Below are positions 16,653 through 25,510 of a stretch of DNA of 59,572 bases, one piece after another. Every line of letters starts with the position of its first letter. The stretch's first letter is position 1. Position numbers and translations under genes: made by a program. The notes under the pieces are model-generated. The model ran no database searches, had not been told where the DNA came from, and was given only the letters and a program-made list of their open reading frames with translations. Origin of the DNA: SZUA-430 sp964483585 (GTDB taxonomy: Bacteria > Pseudomonadota > Alphaproteobacteria > Micropepsales > Micropepsaceae); contig CAZABH010000019.1 in assembly GCA_964483585.1 (NCBI GenBank), forward strand, positions 1-59,572, in the 5' to 3' direction.

Positions 16653-19600
16653 CGCGCTGGTCATCGCGTCAAGGGCTCGCAAGGCCGGCGCGATTCATCT
16701 TCATGTGGCCCGGGACGAACCCCGCCTGGCGGCGCTCGCCGAGGCCATCCGGTTTTTTGATGCGTCGCTGCCCGTGCTGACGCTGCCGGGCTGGGACTGT
16801 CTTCCCTATGACCGGGTGTCGCCCAAGCCGGAGATTGTCGCGCAGCGCATGGCTGCCCTGTCCGCGTTGGCGGGCGGCGTAAAGGGGCCCTGTGTCGTGA
16901 TAGCGACAGTCAGCGCTGCCCTGCAGCGCGTGCCGCCGCGCGCGGCGATTGCCGACGCTCATTTGGGGGTTGCCAAGGGTGGTCGGCTGCGGACAGACGA
17001 GCTTCTCGCGTTCCTCGCCCGCAATGGATTCTCGCGCGTGGGGGCAGTGGTGGAGCCCGGTGACTTCGCCGTGCGTGGGGGTATCGTTGATGTGTTTGCC
17101 CCGGGCGAGACGCTGCCTGTGCGGCTCGATTTCTTTGGCGACACGGTGGAGTCCATTCGTCGGTTCGAGCCAGAGAGCCAGACCTCCGTGGCCGAGGCCG
17201 AGATGCTGGTTCTTTCGCCTTTCAACGAAGTGCCTATCGACCAAACCTCGGTACAACGCTTTCGCGCAGGCTATGTGGCGACGTTTGGCGCTGTGCTTGA
17301 AGAGGATCCTCTCTACGAGGCAGTCAGCGCTCAACGCAAACATCCTGGAATGGAACACTGGCTGCCACTATTCCATGAGCATCTCGAAACTGTGTTCGAC
17401 TATGTGGGGTCGGGTGGTGTCACCCTTGACCATCAGGTCGAGGAGGCGGTTGCCTCGCGGATCGCCTTGGTTGCCGATTATCATGACGCGCGTGTGGTGG
17501 CGCGCGAGACGTCCAAGGGCGTCATCAAGGGCATGGCCTCGCCCTACAAGCCGCTGAAGCCCGATCTTCTCTATTTGACGGAGAGAGAGTGGCATCAGGC
17601 CCTCGAGGCCCGCGCCACGCAACAGGTCTCGCCCTTCAAGCCCGTCGAGCTTTCAGGTCACACGGATGCCGGCGCGGTCAAGGGGCGCGATTTCGCGCCT
17701 GAACGTGTCGCGGCCTCGAAGAATGTGTTCGACAGTGTCTCTGCGGCAATCAAGGGGCTCATAGAGCAGAAGAAACGTGTTGTCGTAGCGTGCTGGACGG
17801 CAGGCTCGGCCGATCGCATGGGCGGTGTGCTCGCTGACCATGGCGTGTCGCCGATCACACTGGCGGCGTCGTGGGGAGATGTCCAGAAGCTTCATCCGGC
17901 GGCGGTGGCCGTGGTTGTGCTGGGTCTTGAGGCCGGGTTCGAGACGCAGGACCTTGCCGTCATGTCCGAGCAGGACATCCTGGGCGACCGACTTGTGCGC
18001 AGGCAGGGCCAGAAACGCCGGTCCGCGAATTTCATCGTGGAGGCCGCGGCGCTCTCGCTTAATGACCTGGTCGTTCATGTCGACCACGGGATCGGTCGCT
18101 ATCTTGGTCTGAAGACCATCGAGGCCGCGGGCGCCCCCCATGATTGCCTTGAGCTGCAATATGATGGTGGGAAGCTGTTTCTTCCGGTCGAGAACATCGA
18201 GCTTCTGTCCCGCTATGGTTCGGATGACGAGGGGGCTGTGCTTGATCGCCTGGGCGGCTCGGGCTGGCAGAGCCGCAAGGCCAAGCTGAAGAACCGCATC
18301 CGTGACATGGCCGAGCAGCTCATCAAGGTGGCGGCCGAACGGCAGCTGCGACAGGGGCCAGTCATCGATGCGCCGCATGGTGTCTACGAGGAATTCTGCG
18401 CCCGCTTCCCCTATGGCGAGACCGAGGACCAGGAAAAGGCCATCGGCGATGTCATGGAAGACCTCACGCGCGGCCTGCCGATGGACCGGCTTGTGTGCGG
18501 CGACGTCGGCTTTGGCAAGACAGAAGTCGCCCTGCGCGCAGCCTTCGTGGTGGCCATGACAGGGCGCCAGGTCGCCGTCGTCGTGCCAACGACCCTGCTG
18601 TCACGCCAGCACTTTCGTACCTTCGTCAACCGCTTTTCGGGCTTTCCCCTTCGCATCCAGCAATTGTCGCGCATGGTGTCTACCAAGGAAGCCGCCGAGA
18701 CGCGCACAGCGATCGCCGAGGGCAAGGTCGATATCGTTGTCGGCACGCATGCGCTGCTGGCGAAGTCGATCTCGTTCCGCGACCTCGGGCTTCTGATCAT
18801 CGACGAGGAGCAGCATTTTGGCGTGTCGCACAAGGAGCGGCTGAAGCAGTTGCGCTCTGAGGTGCATGTGCTGACGCTGACGGCCACGCCTATCCCGCGC
18901 ACGCTGCAGCTGGCGCTGTCGGGCGTGAAGGAGATGTCTATCATCGCCACGCCGCCGGTCGACAGGCTGGCGGTGCGCACGTTCGTGACGCCGTTCGATC
19001 CCGTCACGGTGCGCGAGGCGCTGTTGCGCGAGCATTATCGCGGCGGGCAAAGCTTTTTTGTCTGTCCGCGGATCTCTGACCTGGCCGACGTCGAGGAGTT
19101 CCTGAAGACGGCCGTGCCGGAAGTGAAATATATGGTCGCCAATGGCCAGCTCGCGCCGACGCGCCTCGAGGACATCATGTCGTCGTTCTATGACGGCAAG
19201 TTCGACGTGCTGATCTCGACGCCGATCGTGGAGAGCGGGCTCGACATCCCGACGGCGAACACGCTGATTGTCTACCGGGCGCATGTGTTCGGTCTTGCCC
19301 AGCTCTACCAGCTGCGCGGGCGCATCGGGCGTTCGAAGGCGCGCGCCTTTGCGTATTTCACCGTGCCGCAGGATCTCAAGCTCACCGACAATGCGGACCG
19401 GCGGCTCAAGGTGCTGCAGTCCCTCGATTCGCTGGGCGCCGGCTTCACGCTGGCCAGCCACGACCTGGATATTCGAGGGGCTGGCAACCTGCTTGGCGAG
19501 GAGCAGTCGGGCGAGGTTCGTGAGGTGGGAATCGAGCTCTATCAGGACATGCTGGAAGAGGCGGTTGCAAGTCTGCGCGGGAAGCTGCCCGAGAAGGACG

Positions 19601-20055
19601 AGACCTGGTCGCCGCAGATCAACCTGGGCTCGGCGGTTCTCATCCCCGAGGCTTATGTCAGTGACCTCAACCTGCGCATGGCGCTCTATCGCCGCCTGTC
19701 GACGCTGGACAGCGAGGAGGCGATCGACGGGTTTGCCGCTGAGATGATCGACCGCTTCGGCCCCATGCCCGCCGAGGTGCGCTCGCTGCTCAAGATCGTT
19801 TCGATCAAGCGCCTGTGCCGCATCGCGCAGGTCGAGAAGATCGATGCAGGCGCGAAGGGCGCCACGATCACCTTCCGTAACAACGCCTTCCCGAACCCGG
19901 TGAAGCTTGTCGGCTGGCTCGCACAGAACGCCAAGACTGCCAAGGTTCGCCCCGACCAAAAGGTCGTCATCATGCGCGACTGGGGCAGCGCGGAGGAGCG
20001 CCTGACGGGCGCGCGCCAGACGCTGGAGAAACTGGCGGAGCTGGCGGTGGGTTGA
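16609..20055 (+). CDS. mfd: Transcription-repair coupling factor Mfd
   Basis: Mfd dislodges stalled RNA polymerase and recruits UvrA. The protein has 1148 residues from the ATG at 16609 (preceded by aagg), the usual length. Seen in order: the UvrB-like N-terminal module, the RNA-polymerase-interacting region around LVVHVDHGIGRYLGL, and the translocase. The translocase has Walker A GDVGFGKTE, DEEQ box LLIIDEEQHFG, TATPIPRTLQLALSG and QLRGRIGRSKARAF, followed by the TRCF C-terminal domain. A GTG at 16573 in the same frame is a weaker alternative start. It overlaps sdhE by 44 bp. Confidence 0.96.
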   Translation: MNRYSILAGAPEGFDALVIASRARKAGAIHLHVARDEPRLAALAEAIRFFDASLPVLTLPGWDCLPYDRVSPKPEIVAQRMAALSALAGGVKGPCVVIATVSAALQRVPPRAAIADAHLGVAKGGRLRTDELLAFLARNGFSRVGAVVEPGDFAVRGGIVDVFAPGETLPVRLDFFGDTVESIRRFEPESQTSVAEAEMLVLSPFNEVPIDQTSVQRFRAGYVATFGAVLEEDPLYEAVSAQRKHPGMEHWLPLFHEHLETVFDYVGSGGVTLDHQVEEAVASRIALVADYHDARVVARETSKGVIKGMASPYKPLKPDLLYLTEREWHQALEARATQQVSPFKPVELSGHTDAGAVKGRDFAPERVAASKNVFDSVSAAIKGLIEQKKRVVVACWTAGSADRMGGVLADHGVSPITLAASWGDVQKLHPAAVAVVVLGLEAGFETQDLAVMSEQDILGDRLVRRQGQKRRSANFIVEAAALSLNDLVVHVDHGIGRYLGLKTIEAAGAPHDCLELQYDGGKLFLPVENIELLSRYGSDDEGAVLDRLGGSGWQSRKAKLKNRIRDMAEQLIKVAAERQLRQGPVIDAPHGVYEEFCARFPYGETEDQEKAIGDVMEDLTRGLPMDRLVCGDVGFGKTEVALRAAFVVAMTGRQVAVVVPTTLLSRQHFRTFVNRFSGFPLRIQQLSRMVSTKEAAETRTAIAEGKVDIVVGTHALLAKSISFRDLGLLIIDEEQHFGVSHKERLKQLRSEVHVLTLTATPIPRTLQLALSGVKEMSIIATPPVDRLAVRTFVTPFDPVTVREALLREHYRGGQSFFVCPRISDLADVEEFLKTAVPEVKYMVANGQLAPTRLEDIMSSFYDGKFDVLISTPIVESGLDIPTANTLIVYRAHVFGLAQLYQLRGRIGRSKARAFAYFTVPQDLKLTDNADRRLKVLQSLDSLGAGFTLASHDLDIRGAGNLLGEEQSGEVREVGIELYQDMLEEAVASLRGKLPEKDETWSPQINLGSAVLIPEAYVSDLNLRMALYRRLSTLDSEEAIDGFAAEMIDRFGPMPAEVRSLLKIVSIKRLCRIAQVEKIDAGAKGATITFRNNAFPNPVKLVGWLAQNAKTAKVRPDQKVVIMRDWGSAEERLTGARQTLEKLAELAVG

Positions 20056-20100
20056 GGATCGGCAAGCGCCCTTCGTTTGCGTGCCGCCTGCGGCGTCGGC

Positions 20101-20215
20101 TGCCACCTTCCCCCGCTAGCGCGAGGGAAGGGCTACATCATCGTTGATTGCCCTTCTCCCGCGGCTTGGGAGAAGTTGGATCGCTGCGTCAGCAGCGAGA
20201 CGGATGTGGGCCTTG
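20101..20215. repeat. REP-like palindromic intergenic repeat
   Basis: Between mfd and the next gene lie three consecutive imperfect palindromes: ttcccccgctagcgcgagggaa, cttctcccgcggcttgggagaag, and cgctgcgtcagcagcg. This resembles the dispersed intergenic palindromes common in alphaproteobacterial genomes. No second copy was noticed in this window. It might also end mfd transcription, but no T-run follows. Confidence 0.6.
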
Positions 20216-20238
20216 CCTCACAAGATGAGCGGTTTCCA

Positions 20239-20745
20239 TTACGGCATTCCCTTGCGTCGCTTGGGGCCGAAAGGTTGCTCGTCGCTCGCTTCGACGATCG
20301 TTAGCTGATACCCGTTCTTGTCAGCACTCCAGCTCCACTGCGGTTCGACCTTTATCCATATCGTCTTACCGTTGGTCGTTAGCTTGAACGTTTTCTCGCC
20401 ACCATCATTTTCAAATACTGCAAGCGGACGATAGTAAACGACGTCCATGCTCTGCTTGACGGCTTGGTACTCGAAATGGTCCAGCACACGGCCTGCGGTG
20501 ACAGTCTTTTCACTGAGCTCGTATGTGATCACGGTGGTCTGGCCCTTGACAGGGGTTTTCTCCGTCTTGCCGTCGCCCGTGGTGACCTTGAATGTCACAA
20601 AATCCGGGCCTTGCTTGTACGCGGTGATGAAACTTTGCGGGTAGCGTGTCAGAAGGGCATGGTCTTTCGCGCCCGCGATGTCCTCACCCGCTGAGGCAAG
20701 GGTGGGCAGGAGGGCGAGCAGGGCAATGGCAATGGATCGGATCAT
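20239..20745 (-). CDS. Periplasmic protein resembling an OmpA-family N-terminal domain
   Basis: The 168-residue protein begins with a clear signal peptide (MIRSIAIALLALLPTLASAG). The mature part starts EDIAGAKDHALLTRYPQSFI and continues with KVTTGDGKTEKTPVKGQ and RPLAVFENDGG, and is rich in beta-type segments. It recalls the module that precedes the OmpA peptidoglycan-binding domain in DUF4892/OmpA-like proteins, but no OmpA domain follows. I recognise no specific function. The start at 20745 is fixed by the signal peptide. Confidence 0.6.
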   Translation of the reverse strand: MIRSIAIALLALLPTLASAGEDIAGAKDHALLTRYPQSFITAYKQGPDFVTFKVTTGDGKTEKTPVKGQTTVITYELSEKTVTAGRVLDHFEYQAVKQSMDVVYYRPLAVFENDGGEKTFKLTTNGKTIWIKVEPQWSWSADKNGYQLTIVEASDEQPFGPKRRKGMP

Positions 20746-20970
20746 CAGATGGTCCTCTTTCAGGATGAGCTTTGTTTAACAGTCTTCATGGTTCTTTCGA
20801 ATGGCACGTCACCGCGAAGGTTTGGGCGGTGCCGATCACTATTGCCGCTGCGCTGATCATGTCCCGTTGTAAAGCCTTCATGGCCGCGTCGCGCGTCAGC
20901 GCGGACCGGCCGTGACGGAGGGAAATTCGATCGCGGTGATGAATAAGGCAGCAGAGGGCGATGCCGGGCT

Positions 20971-22026
20971 CTACTCCGCCGCGTGGCTCTCGTCGACCTG
21001 CCAGGCGATCGGTGTGCCGTCGGCGTTGAGGAACTCGGAGCGTGTGGCGTCTTGAGGGGGCTTCTCGCCTGTTCGTTTTGTGTAGAGCGTTACGCATTGC
21101 TCGAGCAGGTGGCCAAGGTGCCAGAACTCGAGTTGACCTTTGTCCGAAAAGAAACCGTTGTGGCGTGATGCGGATGGCGGGTGAATCGAAACCAGCAGGC
21201 CGAAGTCGGCGCTGAAAGCGTGACGACAACCTGCAAGGTCACGAACGTCCTGCACGCCGGGTCCGGTGTCGAGGTGCTTGCACTGCACGATGGCGCTGCC
21301 GTCCTTGCCGTTTGCGAACATGTCGACGCCATAATCATCAGCGCGCTGGTTCAATTTGACGTCCCAACCCCAGGCGGCAAAGAGTTTTGCGACTTCCTGG
21401 CTGAAGACCGTTGTGGGGGTGGAGCCTTTTTCCGCAGCGAGGCGTGGGATCTCGTCACGCCAGAAAGTTGTTGTCGTTCGGCTTTTCAGGTCGTTGTGCC
21501 ATTCGGCTTTTGCGGCTGCGAATGCCTCTTTCTGGCGAACGATCTTGCGCGCGCCCGTGTGCTTACCAACTGCCTTTGCATTCACCAGCGTTTGGGCGTG
21601 TGCTGCGATTGCTCCCATGATCAGTGAGGCACCGAGATAGGCCACCCAAATGATCGCTGGCAGGGCTTCAGGTTGGCCGAAGTTCGCAGGGTCCAGGAAG
21701 CGGAAATCGCCCACCTGGTGCGTGTAGAGGGCCGAGACTGCGACGAGCGGAACGAGAAAGGCGGAGGTCAGACGCCAAGGGTACTCGGCCATTTCCTGTC
21801 GGGTTGCCTCGAGGTCCGCTTCCACCTTGCCGTCTGCGAAGTCGGCGTCGGTTAGATCGAAGTCAGATGCGACAGGCTTCTCGCGTGTCCATGGGTTCGG
21901 TCCAATGGCATCCGAGCCCGAAAGCTTCAGAAGGCCCTTGGGGACCATGGCTTCGGCTGGGGATGGGTTGTTTCCCGGCTGCCCATTTTCAACGGTGCTA
22001 TCTTGTAGTTTTTCGGAATTTGACAC
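20971..22026 (-). CDS. Membrane-anchored Mrr-type restriction endonuclease domain protein
   Basis: This 351-residue protein has a charged cytoplasmic N-terminus and two predicted membrane helices (about residues 84-101 and 122-142). A coiled stretch follows, then an Mrr_cat nuclease domain at about 200-290. The PD-(D/E)XK core is visible as GWDVKLNQRADDYGVDMFA with D235, then AIVQCKH with Q248 and K250. Mrr-type nucleases cleave modified or foreign DNA. No methyltransferase or ATPase partner is next to it, so a stand-alone defence or DNA-turnover role is inferred. The short ATG at 22026 was taken because no longer conserved start is visible. Confidence 0.78.
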   Translation of the reverse strand: MSNSEKLQDSTVENGQPGNNPSPAEAMVPKGLLKLSGSDAIGPNPWTREKPVASDFDLTDADFADGKVEADLEATRQEMAEYPWRLTSAFLVPLVAVSALYTHQVGDFRFLDPANFGQPEALPAIIWVAYLGASLIMGAIAAHAQTLVNAKAVGKHTGARKIVRQKEAFAAAKAEWHNDLKSRTTTTFWRDEIPRLAAEKGSTPTTVFSQEVAKLFAAWGWDVKLNQRADDYGVDMFANGKDGSAIVQCKHLDTGPGVQDVRDLAGCRHAFSADFGLLVSIHPPSASRHNGFFSDKGQLEFWHLGHLLEQCVTLYTKRTGEKPPQDATRSEFLNADGTPIAWQVDESHAAE

Positions 22027-22278
22027 GCTGAGCCCCCCAAAGCGTCGAGAAATATAATCACTTCACCGCTCCGTTTTCTACTGTTTGCTGCAGATTCGGT
22101 TGACGGGGAGCCGAGTACGGTGAGGCAGCTACTGAACAGGGTCGTGCGTCCCCGGAAGGGTTAATCAACGGTCGCCTTGCACTTGGCTGGAGAGCAATTC
22201 CCGCACGTCGTGCAGAGACGCAAGGCTGTCGCCTTGAGGTGGCGATCCCGATATCGCAACGCTTGTTGCAGTTTTGCG

Positions 22279-22659
22279 TCAGGTCTTTCGAAAGATGGCG
22301 TAAGCGAGCAGGAGAAACAGGGTTGTCACGGCCTCTACTGCGATCGGCTGTGTGTATTCGGGAAGGAACCCGGTCTGGGCAGCTGTCGCCAGGCGGGCCG
22401 CGAGGGCGAGGGCGAGGAGGGTCAGGGGCGGCAGAACAAACTGACGATCGGCCCTCCACGCTGCCAACAGCATGAATAGACCGGCCAGCGCGAAGAAGCT
22501 GCCGATATCGGCGCGGAAGGACGAAAGCCCGAGGTTTCCAATCAGGGCCAACCCAAGCTGGTCTGCCAGCTGATAGGGGCGCATCCAGGTCTGGCTTGCA
22601 ATCAGCAAGGCGGCAGCGCCCTGCAAGGCGATCACGATACGTATGACTGTCTTAAGCAT
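22279..22659 (-). CDS. Small four-helix membrane protein (DUF4345-like)
   Basis: A 126-residue protein made almost wholly of hydrophobic helices: roughly residues 5-22, 38-48, 52-70 and 75-120. The segment FRADIGSFFALAGLFMLLAAW resembles DUF4345-type membrane proteins of unknown function. The ATG at 22659 was chosen because the longer frame upstream is arginine-rich and overlaps the start of ygiQ. Divergent from ygiQ. Confidence 0.65.
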   Translation of the reverse strand: MLKTVIRIVIALQGAAALLIASQTWMRPYQLADQLGLALIGNLGLSSFRADIGSFFALAGLFMLLAAWRADRQFVLPPLTLLALALAARLATAAQTGFLPEYTQPIAVEAVTTLFLLLAYAIFRKT

Positions 22660-22778
22660 GATGCAGGTCTCCCGGCGGCTTGGGGCAGTATAGGCCCGGT
22701 CCAAACGTCTTAAGCAAGAGGCGCACACGGCAGGCGCTGATTGACCGCGGCTGGCAGAGAGGGCACACAGCGGCTGCC

Positions 22779-24779
22779 ATGGAAACTGCTCCACCACTTT
22801 TCGGGCGCTCGACGCCCGGGCGGCCTGCGCCCTTCCTGCCTATGTCCAGAGCTGAGATGGATCGGCTGGGTTGGGACGCGTGCGATATCATCGTTGTGAC
22901 AGGCGATGCCTACATCGACCACCCCAGCTTCGGCATGGCGATCATCGGGCGTCTGCTGGAAGCGCAAGGTTTTCGGGTCGGGATCATCTCGCAACCTGAC
23001 TGGCATAGTGCGGAACCTTTTCGCGTGTTGGGAAAGCCGAGGCTCTTTTTCGGGGTGACGGGCGGTAACATGGACTCCATGGTGAACCGCTACACCTCGG
23101 ATCGCCGGCTCCGGCACAATGACAATTATTCACCTGGGGGCGAGGGTGGCAAGCGACCAGACCGTTGCAGTGTCGTTTATGCGCATCGCTGTCGCGAAGC
23201 CTATCGCGACGTGGCCATCATGCTGGGTGGTATCGAAGCCTCACTCCGGCGCATCGCTCATTATGACTACTGGTCGGACAAAGTGCGCCGGTCGATCCTG
23301 GTCGATGCGAAGGCTGACATCCTGCTCTATGGCAATGCCGAGAGGGCTGTCGTCGAGGTGGCGCATCGGGCTGCGGCGGGTGTGAAGCTTTCCGAGATCG
23401 ACGACGTTCGCGGCATTGCCGTGATGAAGCCGACCGTGCCAGAGGGTTTCGTCGAGCTGCATGCAGACGACATCGACAGTGCCGACGAGGGCGCGCGACT
23501 GGTCAAGGAGAAAGCTGTTGTCCGATTGCCGTCATGCGAGCAGGTCATGGCTGACAAGGAGGCCTATGCACGGGCCTCACGCGTCCTGCACCGGGAGAGT
23601 AATCCAGGTAACGCGCGCGGTCTTGTCCAGCGCCATGCGGATCGCGAGCTGTGGCTGACACCGCCACCCATTCCGCTGACAACGCCTGAGATGGACGCGG
23701 TCTACGAGCTGCCTTACGCGCGGAACCCACATCCATCCTATGGCGATGCCAAGATCCCTGCCTGGGAGATGATCCGCAGCTCGGTCACCATCATGCGCGG
23801 ATGTTTCGGAGGCTGCTCGTTCTGCTCGATCACGGAGCATGAGGGGCGTATCATCCAGAGCCGCTCGGAAGGGTCAGTCCTGCGCGAGATCGGGACCATC
23901 CGCGACAAGACAAAGGGATTTGCGGGTGTCATCTCCGACATCGGCGGGCCGACGGCCAACATGTACCGCATGGCCTGCAAGGACCCGAAGATCGAAGCTG
24001 CTTGTCGCAAACCATCATGCGTGTATCCGGGTATCTGCCCGAACTTGAATACCAGTCACGAAGCCCTGATCGGGCTGTACCGGAAGGCTCGAGCGCTGCC
24101 GGGCATCAAGAAGGTGATGGTAGCTTCGGGTGTGCGCTATGACCTGGCGGTCGAAAGTCCCGAATACGTCGAGGAGCTGGTGACCCATCATGTGGGCGGC
24201 TACCTGAAGATCGCCCCTGAGCATACCGAAGAGGGGCCTCTCTCGAAGATGATGAAGCCGGGGATCGGCACCTATGACCGGTTCAAGGAGATGTTCGACG
24301 CTGCCGCAAAGAAAGCTGGCAAGAAGTACTACCTGATCCCCTATTTCATTGCGGCGCATCCGGGTACGACGGACAGGGACATGATGGAGTTGGCGCTATG
24401 GCTGAAGAAGAATGGCTTCAAGGCTGACCAGGTGCAGACGTTCCTGGCCTCGCCCATGGCGAGTGCGACTGCGATGTATCACACGGGATTCAATCCGTTG
24501 CGTGCGGTTCGGCGTGGTGGCTCGGAAACGTTGGAAAGCCCGACAGGGTTGCGGCAGCGGCGCCTGCACAAGGCATTCCTGCGCTGGCATGACCCTGACA
24601 ACTGGCCTGTGCTGCGAGAGGCGCTGAAGGCCATGGGACGGGCTGATCTGATCGGTCCGGGCAAGCATCAGCTTGTGCCCGCACATCAGCCACCGGGAAC
24701 TGGTATCAAGAAGGCTGGCCCCACGCAGCGCTTCATGACAAAAGGCGTGTTCCCGAAACCGGCACGTTCGAAGCTATGA
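22779..24779 (+). CDS. ygiQ: YgiQ family radical SAM protein
   Basis: The 666-residue protein is a YgiQ/UPF0313 radical SAM enzyme. The N-terminal domain is recognisable from RLGWDACDIIVVTGDAYIDH. The iron-sulfur motif CFGGCSFC (CX3CX2C) lies in VTIMRGCFGGCSFCSITEHE near residue 350. The family-specific HHVGGYLKIAPEHTE and PYFIAAHPGTTDRDM follow. Its substrate is not established. The ATG at 22779 is used; a start at 22680 would add 33 unconserved residues. Confidence 0.9.
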   Translation: METAPPLFGRSTPGRPAPFLPMSRAEMDRLGWDACDIIVVTGDAYIDHPSFGMAIIGRLLEAQGFRVGIISQPDWHSAEPFRVLGKPRLFFGVTGGNMDSMVNRYTSDRRLRHNDNYSPGGEGGKRPDRCSVVYAHRCREAYRDVAIMLGGIEASLRRIAHYDYWSDKVRRSILVDAKADILLYGNAERAVVEVAHRAAAGVKLSEIDDVRGIAVMKPTVPEGFVELHADDIDSADEGARLVKEKAVVRLPSCEQVMADKEAYARASRVLHRESNPGNARGLVQRHADRELWLTPPPIPLTTPEMDAVYELPYARNPHPSYGDAKIPAWEMIRSSVTIMRGCFGGCSFCSITEHEGRIIQSRSEGSVLREIGTIRDKTKGFAGVISDIGGPTANMYRMACKDPKIEAACRKPSCVYPGICPNLNTSHEALIGLYRKARALPGIKKVMVASGVRYDLAVESPEYVEELVTHHVGGYLKIAPEHTEEGPLSKMMKPGIGTYDRFKEMFDAAAKKAGKKYYLIPYFIAAHPGTTDRDMMELALWLKKNGFKADQVQTFLASPMASATAMYHTGFNPLRAVRRGGSETLESPTGLRQRRLHKAFLRWHDPDNWPVLREALKAMGRADLIGPGKHQLVPAHQPPGTGIKKAGPTQRFMTKGVFPKPARSKL

Positions 24780-24786
24780 CGCAAAA

Positions 24787-24809
24787 AGGGGCGCCGCGAG
24801 GGCGCCCCT
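24787..24809 (-). terminator. Terminator of the hfa operon
   Basis: A perfect 9-bp stem, aggggcgcc/ggcgcccct with a 5-base loop, lies 20 bp past the hfaD stop codon. Read on the minus strand it is followed by five Ts, so it is a good intrinsic terminator for hfaABD. On the plus strand there is no T-run after ygiQ. Confidence 0.85.
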
Positions 24810-24828
24810 GATCGCAGTCTTGAGACGA

Positions 24829-25491
24829 TTACAGGCCCGTCTTGATCGAGACCGAGTTGGCAATCGCCGCGCCCGTGATGGACACGTCACCCGAGATCGA
24901 CCTGACGGTCGCATTCACGCCCGCGATGTTCGGACCCTGGTTGCGCTGCGTGGTGCCGACGCGGATCAGGGCTGCGTCCGTTTCGACGGCCAGCGAGTTG
25001 GAGATGCCAGCCGCCGTCAGCGTTGCGCCACCGTCGATGTTGGAGACGTTGGCCGTCAGGTAGGCGGCCGGGTCCCAGGCCTGCGTCTGCAGGTTGTTGA
25101 CCTCGAGCGTGTCAGCTTCCATGACCTTGATGCTTGCGCTGTTGGCGATCGCGGCCGATGTCAGCGAGACGTCCTTGGTGTGCGCAACAGTGGCGTTGAG
25201 CGTCGAGCCCACATAGCCGAAGTTCTGCTGCGTGTTGCCGATCATGGCGTCGCCCGTCACGTCAACCGAGAGCGAGTTGGCGATGGCGGCCGAGGTCACG
25301 GTGACTTCACCCGTGATGTTCTGTACGTTGGTCTGCACGTTCGAGACTGTCGTGCCAATGTTGAGCTGGCCGTTCAGGATCGTGTTCGGCGGGCACGGGT
25401 TGGGGCCGGGGCAGGTTCCCGAGGCTGCGGCAGCGGAAGCCAGCGCGATAGAAGCAACGCCAGCGACAAGAGCGGATTTGATATTCTTCAT
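24829..25491 (-). CDS. hfaD: HfaD-like holdfast anchor protein with curlin-like repeats
   Basis: The 220-residue secreted protein has a signal peptide (MKNIKSALVAGVASIALASAAAA) and a Cys/Pro patch (CPGPNPCPP). Four repeats centred on AAIANS-type motifs follow at about residues 61-76, 106-121, 154-169 and 201-216, a period of 45-48 residues. Examples are VTVTSAAIANSLSV, VSLTSAAIANSASI, ATLTAAGISNSLAV and VSITGAAIANSVSI. The order hfaA-hfaB-this gene matches the Caulobacter holdfast-anchor operon, so HfaD is the best call, although this protein is shorter than I expect for HfaD. It probably forms a beta-rich surface fibre. It starts 19 bp after hfaB. Confidence 0.72.
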   Translation of the reverse strand: MKNIKSALVAGVASIALASAAAASGTCPGPNPCPPNTILNGQLNIGTTVSNVQTNVQNITGEVTVTSAAIANSLSVDVTGDAMIGNTQQNFGYVGSTLNATVAHTKDVSLTSAAIANSASIKVMEADTLEVNNLQTQAWDPAAYLTANVSNIDGGATLTAAGISNSLAVETDAALIRVGTTQRNQGPNIAGVNATVRSISGDVSITGAAIANSVSIKTGL

Positions 25492-25510
25492 GGTCAGTAC
25501 CTTTCCTGGG

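Noticed and set aside
18601..20106. A 501-codon minus-strand frame antisense to mfd
   Set aside because: The plus-strand frame carries all Mfd motifs; the antisense protein is Arg/His/Leu-rich with no domain.
20786..21229. A 147-codon minus-strand frame next to the Mrr gene
   Set aside because: Mostly overlaps the Mrr coding region in another frame and is Arg-rich without a domain.
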